Positions 53,230 through 62,310 of a stretch of 64,000 nucleotides of DNA are shown here, piece after piece. The stretch is from Shimia sp040370365 (lineage in GTDB: Bacteria > Pseudomonadota > Alphaproteobacteria > Rhodobacterales > Rhodobacteraceae). How positions within the stretch are numbered: the stretch's first letter is position 1; each line of letters opens with the position of its first letter. The stretch is from positions 992,001-1,056,000 of the forward strand of contig NZ_BAABWQ010000001.1 in assembly GCF_040370365.1 (NCBI RefSeq), read 5' to 3'. Position numbers and translations under genes: made by a program. Under the pieces are notes generated by a model that worked only from the letters and a program-made list of their open reading frames with translations, made no database searches and was not told where the DNA came from.

Positions 53230-54443
53230 GCACATTTGGTCTCAATGCCGCAGCGAACAGACGAAGCGTATTCTCCGGAGCTTCGGGTGGTACTGTAAAA
53301 ATTGCCGGCATCGAAGTCGTCCAAGCAATTCAAAACCTATCACACGATGTTAGATTAATCGCACAAAAGCGCACCGTCGTAAGAGTCTATGTTAAACCTA
53401 ACAGTATGCCGCGAAATGTGCGCGTCAGGGCCGAAATCGCGATTTCATCTTCGAGCGGCGGGCCTGAGAAATACATTGTTTCGCAAAACATAATCTCATT
53501 GCGATCTACGGGTCACACAAGCCTGGAAAATCAACGCAACAACGAGAGAGAAAGCCTAAACGTCGAGATTCCCCCAAGAACAGTTGGGCCGCTCCATGTT
53601 CGGGTTAATCGCATTATTCCAGTCGCGATGGGTGACGATGTTCCAGTTAGCAATCCTAACGACACGGTAGAAGTGAATTTTGTGTCAGCACCGCCCTTGC
53701 GAATTAGAGTCTTGGGCTTGCGATACAATGACAACCGGCTCAATCCGCCCCAGAGTTTTGCACCCGATGCTTTGCATTTTGCATTACTGCGGTCTTATCT
53801 GACCCGCGCCTACCCAGTGCCCGGTTTGGAGTGGTCGCAAATCGTTGTGCCCATCGGCAATGACGTCGAACCGCCATTTAGTGACGGTACACAAAGTGAT
53901 CCTTTGTGGCAGACCTTAGCCGCGCGGGTTCTACTGCGTCTGCAGTTGATCCGGCAAGCAGATGTCAATGCCGGAAGAGATCCTCGGACACACTATTACG
54001 GGCTAATTGCTGACGACAGCGGCTTTTTCCGCGGACGTGCGACGCAAGTGGCAGCTTTGGCTGATCCGACAACGGTGGCTATTGGACCCTCGGGTCGAAA
54101 TCGCTTCTCATGGGATGATGACGGCTCCTATGCCGACTGGTACGGCGCTCATGAATTGGCACATACACTCGGTTGCCGTCATCCAGGTCATTGTAATCAA
54201 GGTAGAGACCCGCTTTCGAGCTTCCCTTATGCAAATGGGCGAATTTCGGACGCTTTAGAGGGATGCGTCGGGTTTGACACCGGCGATCCCGACCTCGGGC
54301 TTCCTATGAGGGCTCTGCCACATCCAAGTAATAGCGATTTCATGACGTACTGCGAAAACCAATGGGTGTCGCGGCACACCTACGACGAGATCTTTGATCG
54401 GTTGCAACTTGAAGACACTCAGTTTGCGCCAGCGAACGTTTAA
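53226..54443 (+). CDS. metzincin-type zinc metalloprotease
   Basis: 405 residues with GGGAG before the ATG. The zinc motif HELAHTLGCRH spans residues 309-319 (HExxHxxGxxH, with Glu310 as base), and FMTYC at 372-376 fits the Met-turn (Met373). The N-terminal half is beta-rich (TVKIAGIEVVQAIQNLSHDV). No signal peptide, so a cytoplasmic protease or one exported by an unseen route. In this cluster it may trim a peptide or pro-enzyme; this is inference. Confidence 0.8.
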   Translation: MSTFGLNAAANRRSVFSGASGGTVKIAGIEVVQAIQNLSHDVRLIAQKRTVVRVYVKPNSMPRNVRVRAEIAISSSSGGPEKYIVSQNIISLRSTGHTSLENQRNNERESLNVEIPPRTVGPLHVRVNRIIPVAMGDDVPVSNPNDTVEVNFVSAPPLRIRVLGLRYNDNRLNPPQSFAPDALHFALLRSYLTRAYPVPGLEWSQIVVPIGNDVEPPFSDGTQSDPLWQTLAARVLLRLQLIRQADVNAGRDPRTHYYGLIADDSGFFRGRATQVAALADPTTVAIGPSGRNRFSWDDDGSYADWYGAHELAHTLGCRHPGHCNQGRDPLSSFPYANGRISDALEGCVGFDTGDPDLGLPMRALPHPSNSDFMTYCENQWVSRHTYDEIFDRLQLEDTQFAPANV

Positions 54444-54460
54444 AAGTGGGAGAAAGCAAT

Positions 54461-55063
54461 ATGAGAGCGACATGGATCCAGGCCGTCGGAACTTTTAACC
54501 GCGCAGATAACTCGGGCCAATTTGTTTCGGTACAACGCGCCAGTGAAAGCAGTGTTTCAGAGGATCAGAATGCGAGTAGCCTGCACATTTCGGTCGAAGA
54601 TGATGGTGGAAAAAAACTGGCGGAGATCCCGGTCTCGCCAGCATTTGGCAGTTGTGATGACGTTGTAGACGTAGGTACTTTTCAAGTATTTTTTAAGCTG
54701 CCGAAAGATGCCAAGATATTCCGTCTTGTTCATGAAGACCTTGAGATTGCAATTTATTTCACGTCAGCACAGCAACCAACGGCGCCGGGGACAGAGGCTC
54801 TTGGCCTTGGACCGCGGACGGGTCACTCAGTGCCTTTAACTCAGGCCGGATCACCCGATCCAGATGCAACATACACGGTGCAGGCGCGCGAAAAAGGAAG
54901 CGACCTTTGGCAAACGCTGGATATCGGACTGGACCGCCCTGACGCAGGGCAAATTGACCTGAACCAATTCCCAAACGCTGAAGCAATTGAAGTCCGAGTG
55001 CTCAAATCCTCCGGCTTTGATTTGGAGGAGATCGATAGGGCCGAAATCGGTTTCAACGAATAA
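54461..55063 (+). CDS. unknown 200-residue protein
   Basis: ATG at 54,461 chosen for the GGGAG 6-10 bases upstream; a GTG 15 bases earlier is possible. Beta-rich, no signal peptide: SLHISVEDDGGKKLAEIPVS, FQVFFKLPKDAKIFRLVHED. The C-terminal half looks like a second beta domain. No family recognised. It lies between the protease and the LodA-like oxidase genes in the same operon. Confidence 0.65.
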   Translation: MRATWIQAVGTFNRADNSGQFVSVQRASESSVSEDQNASSLHISVEDDGGKKLAEIPVSPAFGSCDDVVDVGTFQVFFKLPKDAKIFRLVHEDLEIAIYFTSAQQPTAPGTEALGLGPRTGHSVPLTQAGSPDPDATYTVQAREKGSDLWQTLDIGLDRPDAGQIDLNQFPNAEAIEVRVLKSSGFDLEEIDRAEIGFNE

Positions 55064-55117
55064 TTGGCCCGTCTGCGTTTCGCGATGCCAAACCGATACA
55101 TAAACTGAGGACAACAC

Positions 55118-57028
55118 ATGCTTTCCGAGGATATCCAGTCGCTTTCGATACATCCTGCCCTTGGGATCGCAAGGATTGGTAACGCGCCAGACGATTGGTT
55201 TGCGGCCGCCGAAGTGCGAGGCGATGTCGCCGATGACCCGGGCGGATTTCGCGACAATAATGGTCGGATCAAACGACAGGTACCACGTTTCCGAGTCTAC
55301 GCGACCCTTAAATCAGGTGAAGTACGAGAAATCACTGCAGCGGATGGAAAGCTGACTTGGCGCGTAGACGTCGCCAATCTCAAAGCAGGATGGTACCAGT
55401 TTGAATTCGCAATGGATCTTGATCCATCCTACGTTCAAAAGCCATCACAACGCAATGCAGCGATAACAGGTGCGGCACGCGAGAGCCTCAACATTAGACC
55501 GTCTTCTCGACAGATATCTGGTCCAAACGAGCAAGGGCCTCAATATCATTTCGACGACGGAGCGTTCTTTGGAAAGACTGTCCGTCTTGGTGAGTTACGC
55601 ACCGATGAGGCTGGCCGTTTGCTTTTCTTTGGTGGCTCCGGTGTGTCCGAACATCGGGTGCCAGGTACGCCGCCAACGACATTTGCAAACAATGATGGCT
55701 GGCATGATGACATCTGCGATGGGCCAGTGCGGGCTAGTTTCGAGATCGACGGACAACGTTTCGAGGCGACTCCTGCACACGTAGTGGTCGCTCCGCCGAA
55801 CTATGGACCTGGCCTGTTTGGTGTTGTCACCATGGATGACGTGGTGCGCGACTTGTACTATCGCCTGGAGTGGTGGCCTCATCCAACTAGTACGTCTTTT
55901 ACGCGCGATGTTTGGCCGATTTTTGATCGAATGACCGCACATCAATGGGTCAATGACGGGATTTTGTTGCTGTCTGGCCAGGGCTCGCCCTTGGATGCGC
56001 GTGATCCTAAGACCATAGCCCGGATGTCCGATGCTTCTACTACGGAGGCAGGTTTTCGTGAAGCTGTGCTGGCGCTTTTTCGGCCACAGCCACCAGAGGA
56101 TCAGGCGGCAGGGTTGCCCTCATTTTACGGAGACACTTTTGGTGATAGTGTCGACGCTGCTCTGGAATATCTGCAAGTAACAGAGACTCAGTACGATCAT
56201 CTAAAACGCTGGGCTGCAGGACAATTTGACTCCGATTGGATTGACTTTCCAGAATTGCCGGATTTCGACGAGCTGACTCCAACACAGCAAGTAGAAGAAC
56301 TAGACCGCGCGGGATTGCACGAATGCCTGGGCGGTCCATTCCATCCCGGTATCGAAATCACGTGGCCATTCCGATTAGCAAGCATGTGGGAAGCTCCCTA
56401 TCGGCTTCGTACTTTGCCCGAAGGCGACGACGTCCAACAGGACTACGGCCCGACCCTTACACGCGAGACTGCGCTGTCCAAGGATGGCCCGCATGGGGCA
56501 TCCGGGCCAGGGTCTTTGACGCGTTGGCTGGGTGTACCTTGGCAAACGGATGAGGCATCGTGCAATTCCGCCGCGCTTTACACACCTAGCTTATATCTTT
56601 CTTCACCAAGTTTTTGGGGTGCACGGGTCCCAAATCTGGTGCTGTCTGCTGAAGCTTTTGAGATCGCGACTCTACCGGATCAACCTACGTTGCAACGTCA
56701 ACGGCACTTTTCCAATCGTCGTCTATGGCTGCGCGACATTCAGGGGCGCGGCTATCTGGAGCGGATCAACAACATGGTGTCGTTGTGGTGGCAACTAGGG
56801 ATGGTGGAAGCGAAATCGCCACCGCCAGGAATAGATCTCCCAGATCCCTGTTTCGTCGAAACAGGGCGCTGGCCGCTTTTTTCGCAAGGTGATTTTACCC
56901 TGTCCTTGGTCCGCGATGTAACAGCGCTCTATGGCAAAGCTACGCTTGGGGACACAGCTGGTTTGACGCCAACCGATACGCCAGAAACAGAGCCGACCTT
57001 CAAGCGTTTCAATCGCGGGGAAGTCTGA
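55118..57028 (+). CDS. LodA/GoxA-like cysteine tryptophylquinone amino-acid oxidase
   Basis: 636 residues. LodA-family landmarks: LSIHPALGIARIGNAPDDWF at the N-terminus, LLFFGGSGVSEH, DDICDGPVRASFEIDGQRFE, HVVVAPPNYGPGL and LTRWLGVPWQTDEASC. The CTQ cofactor is a Cys-Trp crosslink: Cys482 (in DEASC) fits the cysteine, and Trp537 (in RRLWLRD) is the likeliest tryptophan by spacing. LodA and GoxA oxidise free amino acids and release H2O2. The next gene is the LodB-type flavoprotein required for cofactor formation, which strongly supports the call. Confidence 0.85.
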   Translation: MLSEDIQSLSIHPALGIARIGNAPDDWFAAAEVRGDVADDPGGFRDNNGRIKRQVPRFRVYATLKSGEVREITAADGKLTWRVDVANLKAGWYQFEFAMDLDPSYVQKPSQRNAAITGAARESLNIRPSSRQISGPNEQGPQYHFDDGAFFGKTVRLGELRTDEAGRLLFFGGSGVSEHRVPGTPPTTFANNDGWHDDICDGPVRASFEIDGQRFEATPAHVVVAPPNYGPGLFGVVTMDDVVRDLYYRLEWWPHPTSTSFTRDVWPIFDRMTAHQWVNDGILLLSGQGSPLDARDPKTIARMSDASTTEAGFREAVLALFRPQPPEDQAAGLPSFYGDTFGDSVDAALEYLQVTETQYDHLKRWAAGQFDSDWIDFPELPDFDELTPTQQVEELDRAGLHECLGGPFHPGIEITWPFRLASMWEAPYRLRTLPEGDDVQQDYGPTLTRETALSKDGPHGASGPGSLTRWLGVPWQTDEASCNSAALYTPSLYLSSPSFWGARVPNLVLSAEAFEIATLPDQPTLQRQRHFSNRRLWLRDIQGRGYLERINNMVSLWWQLGMVEAKSPPPGIDLPDPCFVETGRWPLFSQGDFTLSLVRDVTALYGKATLGDTAGLTPTDTPETEPTFKRFNRGEV

Positions 57029-58086
57029 TGACCCAGATGCGATACGATGTAGCGATTGCAGGAGACGGGCCTGCTGGTCTGGCAGCAGCAATCGCGTTGT
57101 TGGAGCGCGGTTTCTCAGTAGTTAACGTTTCGCCTTCTTCATCAGACCAGCCTTCGCGCGCTGAGATGTTGCCTCCCGCCGCCGACCCAATCATTACACG
57201 GCTTGGCATCGCGGAGTTACTCGATGAAGCAGTGCCATTGCGACCGGCCCTGGGTCTGTGGGCGAACCCCTACCCCGAACGGTCGTTCCTATCAGCACAG
57301 CGATCGGCAATCAGCATCAACCGAAACATGCTGTCTTCGCTAATGCGTAAGCGTGTCAAATCTTGCGGTGGTCATTTTCGAAATGGCCGGTTACAAGGTA
57401 TATCCGGTTCGTCAGGTGAATGGCAAATTGCAGTGGGGTCAGGTGTGGTTCTGCGCACGCGGTTTGCCATTGATGCAACCGGAAGGCCTGCCCATTTGGC
57501 AAGGCGGCTTGGGGCGCGACTGCAGTTTGGCGCTCAATTGGTGGCACGGACTATGTGCCTACCTGAGAGAGTGCAGTCGCAACTTGTCATAGAAGCTACC
57601 GAAAACGGCTGGTGGTATGCCCTGCCATTTCCGCGTGGGGGTATGTTGGGTTTCCTGGGGGAGCCACAGATAGAGCCAGACGTACCGACGCTGCTGCCGA
57701 TGCCGGGCGATTTTGCCATGCATGCAAAATGCTGGGACGCTCGAAATGCGGTTTTGAACCGCTGCACCGGGCCCGGTTGGTTAGCAACTGGCGACGCAGC
57801 AACGGCCTTCGACCCAATAGCATCACAAGGGCTCTTCAACGCACTATCTGGCGGGTTTTTCGCAGGGAATGCGGCGGCGTGCGCGTTGACTGGTCAACCG
57901 GACGCACTTGAAACCTATGCTCAATTGGTAGCGCGGACAGCATCACATACACATCACGCGATGCCGCAACATTATGCAACCGCGCATGGGCATTCAGATT
58001 TTTGGCATCAACGACGTGCAGCCACTTTCTCGCTGCCCGCAAAACTGCACGGGCGTAGTCAAAGACAGTCCCTCAATTCAATTTAA
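57028..58086 (+). CDS. LodB-like flavoprotein for CTQ cofactor maturation
   Basis: 352 residues. FAD motif VAIAGDGPAGLAAAIALLER near residue 8, ATGRPAHLARRLGA, and GWLATGDAATAFDPIASQGL with the second FAD motif, like tryptophan-halogenase-type monooxygenases. LodB and GoxB hydroxylate the tryptophan that becomes the quinone of their oxidase. Overlap TGATG with the LodA-like gene matches the usual pairing. Confidence 0.85.
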   Translation: MTQMRYDVAIAGDGPAGLAAAIALLERGFSVVNVSPSSSDQPSRAEMLPPAADPIITRLGIAELLDEAVPLRPALGLWANPYPERSFLSAQRSAISINRNMLSSLMRKRVKSCGGHFRNGRLQGISGSSGEWQIAVGSGVVLRTRFAIDATGRPAHLARRLGARLQFGAQLVARTMCLPERVQSQLVIEATENGWWYALPFPRGGMLGFLGEPQIEPDVPTLLPMPGDFAMHAKCWDARNAVLNRCTGPGWLATGDAATAFDPIASQGLFNALSGGFFAGNAAACALTGQPDALETYAQLVARTASHTHHAMPQHYATAHGHSDFWHQRRAATFSLPAKLHGRSQRQSLNSI

Positions 58087-58103
58087 CCAAGGAAAGATTG
58101 CAG

Positions 58104-59432
58104 ATGAAAAGTATCAGACATGGGAGTGTTGCCGACGCCATTTTTGGCGTCATCCAGACCCAAGAGGCCGCCGGATTGGCACTGAGTGGTCCCGGCTCAA
58201 GCCCGGTATTTGGCCGTCTGGCGCAGCCCGAGATCAACCAACCCGATGAAGCACAACTATTAACCCTCGCTGACAGCATGAACGAGGGAGCCACCGGTGC
58301 TGGTCAAGACGCTGACATCCCGGCGGGTATCACCTTTTTGGGTCAGTTCATTGATCATGATCTGACCCTCGATATCATGTCGCAATTGGGCAAGCCTGCA
58401 ACCAACATCGTACCGAACTTTCGCACACCAGTTCTAGATCTCGACTCCGTCTATAGGGAAGGTCCGGAACAATTCCCTTATGCTTATGATCGCAATTTTC
58501 ATTTCGTGGTGGGCACGGCGCAAAACCCCGGTGATTTACAACGAAACGATGCAGGTGTCGCGTTAATTGGCGATCCGCGCAACGACGAAAACATGTTCAT
58601 ATCCCAGTTGCATGGTGCGTTTTTGCGCTTTCATAACCAACAGTTGGACCAGGTGACCGGTGGAGGCAAGGCAAGTGAAGAGCACTTCTTGCATGCCCAA
58701 GAAACCGTGCGCGCAACATATCAGAGCATAATAACTGATGAATACTTGCCAGCAATCATTGCCGAACCTGTACTGACACCACTTATGGATGGGTTCTGGC
58801 AAGGTGCGTTACCCGGGCCGGTTGATTGGTCCAACACGCCAGCTATATCACTGGAATTTGCTGCTGCAGCGTTCCGTTTCGGCCATTCGCAAGTGCGCTC
58901 GGGATATCAGGTGAACAACGATAAGGGGGCGGGCTTATTCGAACTTGGCGGCTTTAACCCAGTACCACCAGATAGCAACGTTCATTGGAACCTATTCTTT
59001 GATTTTGGCGATGGCTCATTTCAAAAAGCTCGCAAAATCGACAGCAACGTCTCTCAAGCCCTATTTGAGATGCCAGACCGCGTAGCGGGCAAGGATGGGC
59101 CATCTTTACCGTTCCGTAATCTTGTGCGTGGTCAACGGACTTTCCATCTGCCCTACGGAGAAGATCTAGCAGATGCTTGGGGCATGCCATCCAAGACCCA
59201 CGACAAGGTCAAAGCAGCGGGTCTGAGCAAATCGCCATTGTGGTTCTACGTACTCGCGGAGGCCGAGGATTCCGGCGGGAAGTTAGGGCCGGTCGGCGGC
59301 ACGATTGTTGCTGGAACATTGCTAAACTTACTGCTGCGCGATGCCAATTCGATTGCTCATTCCGATCGCCCCAAAGAACCAGGTCAGATCACGAGATTAG
59401 TCGAGCCCAGTCTAATAGAGACCTCGGTATGA
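58104..59432 (+). CDS. animal-type heme peroxidase (myeloperoxidase superfamily)
   Basis: 442 residues from the ATG at 58,104 with AAGGAAAG upstream. Active-site pattern of the superfamily: FLGQFIDHDLTLD with distal His85 and heme-linking Asp84, GDPRNDENMFISQLHGAFLR with Arg159, and FRFGHSQVRSGYQ with proximal His261. No signal peptide, so it appears cytoplasmic unless exported another way. It could use the H2O2 released by the LodA-like oxidase three genes upstream to oxidise halide or an organic substrate. Confidence 0.87.
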   Translation: MKSIRHGSVADAIFGVIQTQEAAGLALSGPGSSPVFGRLAQPEINQPDEAQLLTLADSMNEGATGAGQDADIPAGITFLGQFIDHDLTLDIMSQLGKPATNIVPNFRTPVLDLDSVYREGPEQFPYAYDRNFHFVVGTAQNPGDLQRNDAGVALIGDPRNDENMFISQLHGAFLRFHNQQLDQVTGGGKASEEHFLHAQETVRATYQSIITDEYLPAIIAEPVLTPLMDGFWQGALPGPVDWSNTPAISLEFAAAAFRFGHSQVRSGYQVNNDKGAGLFELGGFNPVPPDSNVHWNLFFDFGDGSFQKARKIDSNVSQALFEMPDRVAGKDGPSLPFRNLVRGQRTFHLPYGEDLADAWGMPSKTHDKVKAAGLSKSPLWFYVLAEAEDSGGKLGPVGGTIVAGTLLNLLLRDANSIAHSDRPKEPGQITRLVEPSLIETSV

Positions 59433-59518
59433 GCAGGTCGAAACGCATTATACACGTGTCGAAAGGCCTACCCGCCCCAAAACAAGGGAGGACCGACGAT
59501 GAACGAAGCGCTTTATAA
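59429..59518 (+). CDS. possible 29-residue ORF after the peroxidase gene
   Basis: ATG at 59,429 overlaps the peroxidase stop (ATGA); the frame ends at 59,518 inside the next gene. Basic, no recognised family (MSRSKRIIHVSKGLPAPKQG and on). The overlap may be chance; it could couple translation across the 66-base gap to the next gene. Confidence 0.25.
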   Translation: MSRSKRIIHVSKGLPAPKQGRTDDERSAL

Positions 59519-61139
59519 CAAACGCATATTGGTCGAGCCGGATGAGAAATTCGCGAAAACGCCTCTTTCGCAAGGCGCGGCTCCAATAGCAGTTGCGCCG
59601 GTTTTGCGTATGGTGGTTGGGTTGGACCCGTCTCCAACACCGATGACACAGGCGGAATTGGATACTTTGGGCGATCCTTTTGCATGCTTGATCCTACTTC
59701 ACGACGAGCGTCCCATGACTGTCGACGCTTTGCTAGATCGGTTTGACATCTTGTCGTCCGATGCAGCTTTGGCCAGGTCGGCAGTTCCCAAGGAACAAGT
59801 GTTTTTGCTGGGTGAAGGTGGGCAGATCCCGTTTACCCCTACCACTGCAACATTGGCCCGAGCGCTCCGTTTTGTAGTCGCGCGCACCAGTTCCGCTGGA
59901 AATCTCATCCTTATGAGTGTCGATGACCAACCTATGTCTGAAAACGGGCTGATGCAGGTATTGTCATGGGATCCTGACAAAGGCGCCTATAATTTCTATC
60001 AGCGCCGGACCGGAACCTGGTTTTATTCCGGTGACAGTACTCATGCGCTGGCCTCACCGACCCGAGGTCGAGGTCCGTTTGATGGCCATGTCAACGGTTC
60101 GCTTGTAATGAAAGAGTTGCGTGCGCCGTGGCTGCATTGGGACAGCCAAGCGGTACCAATCCCGCCTGAAGCTTTCGCGCCCGATAGTCCGATCCTCAAT
60201 CACCGATTGATGGCCAACACGGTCGGAGCGGAAGTCCTCGAAACAGAAATCATCCAACCCGGCATCGATCGTTGGACGAATGCGCGTTTTGATCTTTCAA
60301 TTCAGGGCGTTGAACTGCGGAACGCTGATACGTTCCTTCGGCAATTGGTTGAGACGACTGCTGTAAACATCGTTTCCTCGGATCGAGAATTTCGTGAGGT
60401 CGCGGACGGTGTCAAGGTCAATGTACCTTCTGAAATATTACTGAACATTGAAGCGTGGGCGCGTCTGCTTGATCCACTTACTATCCGAGGGCGCGTTCAA
60501 ATTGACGGCGGACATCTGCTACAGGCTATCGACAGTCTTGGCCTTGCGCTTGAGGACCGTGAAACAGGCTTCCGCCAACCGGGCGAAGCATTCTTTTGTT
60601 TGGCGTGCCCGTCGCCGGCCTTTGAGGATCTAAGCACCATTTTCGGCCTTCTAGACCATGGTGTGCTTAGTACCGGATTGGTTCGGGCTATCCTTGCTGT
60701 GGACTTCTGCAACCCGATCCAGTCTGTCCGCCGCTCTTCTCTGCTCCGCCATATGCCGAAGACCGGTGTTTTGGGAGATGGACCGGGAAGCTGCCAGGCC
60801 AAGATCCTCGACGCCTTCTCTGCCGAAGCTGCAGCGCGACCAGATTCAGATGAAGCGCAGGTCCTCGATTGGCTGGGAACAGGCGATGACGACGCCCAGC
60901 GAGCACGGATCGGAGGCGAGATTGCCGCCTACTACGATGCCGCCAAGCAAGCAATGCAAACCCAAGAAGGCGTTATGGATCTTATGCGTCTGATTGTATC
61001 GCGGCGGCGATATTTCCGGACACTTGGTGTGTCCGAGTTCAGCATGACCTTACCAATCGACACACTCCCAATGGATATGGCCCCAGTCATGATGGCGCCG
61101 GATGCGACGATCTTCGAACAGCCCGACCTAATTGGATAA
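59499..61139 (+). CDS. unknown 546-residue protein
   Basis: ATG at 59,499 with GGGAGG 7 bases upstream. No signal peptide or membrane segment. Repeated MVVGLDPSPTP / MTLPIDTLPMDMAP-like hydrophobic patches at both ends and several Cys in CLACPSPAF and VDFCNPI. No family recognised. Its place among LodA-like, peroxidase and unknown genes suggests a conserved partner of this system. Confidence 0.75.
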   Translation: MNEALYNKRILVEPDEKFAKTPLSQGAAPIAVAPVLRMVVGLDPSPTPMTQAELDTLGDPFACLILLHDERPMTVDALLDRFDILSSDAALARSAVPKEQVFLLGEGGQIPFTPTTATLARALRFVVARTSSAGNLILMSVDDQPMSENGLMQVLSWDPDKGAYNFYQRRTGTWFYSGDSTHALASPTRGRGPFDGHVNGSLVMKELRAPWLHWDSQAVPIPPEAFAPDSPILNHRLMANTVGAEVLETEIIQPGIDRWTNARFDLSIQGVELRNADTFLRQLVETTAVNIVSSDREFREVADGVKVNVPSEILLNIEAWARLLDPLTIRGRVQIDGGHLLQAIDSLGLALEDRETGFRQPGEAFFCLACPSPAFEDLSTIFGLLDHGVLSTGLVRAILAVDFCNPIQSVRRSSLLRHMPKTGVLGDGPGSCQAKILDAFSAEAAARPDSDEAQVLDWLGTGDDDAQRARIGGEIAAYYDAAKQAMQTQEGVMDLMRLIVSRRRYFRTLGVSEFSMTLPIDTLPMDMAPVMMAPDATIFEQPDLIG

Positions 61140-61158
61140 TTTATTGGAGGATACCACA

Positions 61159-62247
61159 ATGGCATTCAAATTTACTCCACCCGGCGACTTGACCGATATG
61201 AACGCGGCCGCAGCCGAGGACTGGCATAATGAAGTCACCAGCTATTTCAACGCCTCGCGCGTCCCCCCTCCAATCAGCTTTGGAGGTTCCCGCAACCAAT
61301 TCTTCAACCCTGCCGATGGTATTAGCGCGGACGCAATCGAGAAAGAAATCGGATGGGCGGCCTTTCCACGCCCTCTGTCCATTGCCTCTGCCACTGATGA
61401 AGAACGCTGGTTTCTGGCTGAGGAAAACCGCCTCGAACAGGTGGAATATTGTGAATGGAGTACCACTCGAGATTCCAATGGAAAAGTAACAAAAATTTCC
61501 TTTACCTGCGAGGATCGGAATTACTTTCGCATCTTATTCCGGCGGCAGCCAGATGTGGTCTTAGCCCTATATCGTGAACATGTGTCACCGGATGTGGAGA
61601 TGTCAGACTTGATGGATGGGTTAGGCAATTACATTCCAGCCAACCGATGGAATGCCAACAGCTCAGACGGGGCCATGCACATGATTGGACAACCCAATAC
61701 AATTGGGGCTGCGGTCGAGCTTGTGGCCGGAGCCTCCGTGGTACGTAGAAATGCTGATGGCACACTCAAGACCGGCGCGCGCGAATTGATCCTCTGCGGT
61801 CGCTACGGAGACGTCGAGCGGCACAGCGATCCTACTATCGGAGCAGAGGCAAACGAGCTGGCGCGCGCCGGCCATTTTGTCTCGGTGGCAAATCCACCGC
61901 AGCTCGCCTTTGAATCCATTTCTTTTGCAGGTTGGGACGTGCCGGACGGCGTCGCTCCCGAAGCATGTTGGAGCTATACGCGAGGGTCTCAAGGACGCGC
62001 AGTGCGCGGTGTACTTCAGGCACCTGAAGGTGCGTCTTTCGTCATAGGCGACATCAAGATCGACGATAAGGAAATCCGTTTCGGCGGGCAGGTTGCAGAT
62101 GGCATCCGGATCAAGGTTACAGGCCTTGCGCATAGGTTGGGACAGGCCCTCATAGAACCGGAAGATGGCTGCCTTGGCGATCCCGTGGTCGGCGGAGCGA
62201 CCCCTACTCCGGAAGTTGGTCAGCTAAATCGTCTGCGCCGCATTTGA
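61159..62247 (+). CDS. unknown 362-residue protein
   Basis: ATG at 61,159 with TTGGAGG 8 bases upstream; the frame upstream overlaps the previous gene. No signal peptide. Motif-like segments: NRWNANSSDGAMHMIGQPNT, ELILCGRYGDVERHSDPTIG and CWSYTRGSQGRAVRGVL. Two possible enzyme-like His clusters (MHMIG, ERHSD), but no family assigned. Follows the 546-residue gene by 19 bases in one operon. Confidence 0.72.
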   Translation: MAFKFTPPGDLTDMNAAAAEDWHNEVTSYFNASRVPPPISFGGSRNQFFNPADGISADAIEKEIGWAAFPRPLSIASATDEERWFLAEENRLEQVEYCEWSTTRDSNGKVTKISFTCEDRNYFRILFRRQPDVVLALYREHVSPDVEMSDLMDGLGNYIPANRWNANSSDGAMHMIGQPNTIGAAVELVAGASVVRRNADGTLKTGARELILCGRYGDVERHSDPTIGAEANELARAGHFVSVANPPQLAFESISFAGWDVPDGVAPEACWSYTRGSQGRAVRGVLQAPEGASFVIGDIKIDDKEIRFGGQVADGIRIKVTGLAHRLGQALIEPEDGCLGDPVVGGATPTPEVGQLNRLRRI

Positions 62248-62310
62248 TTTCGCAGATTGCCGGTTGGCCTGACCGGCAATCCAAACATCGCTTTTGATAC
62301 AGGAGTGCAA

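Noticed and set aside
59429..59518. 29-residue frame as a RiPP precursor
   Set aside because: It runs into the next gene and has no Cys, and only two Thr or Ser clusters; coding evidence is a single overlap, so it is listed only as a weak feature.
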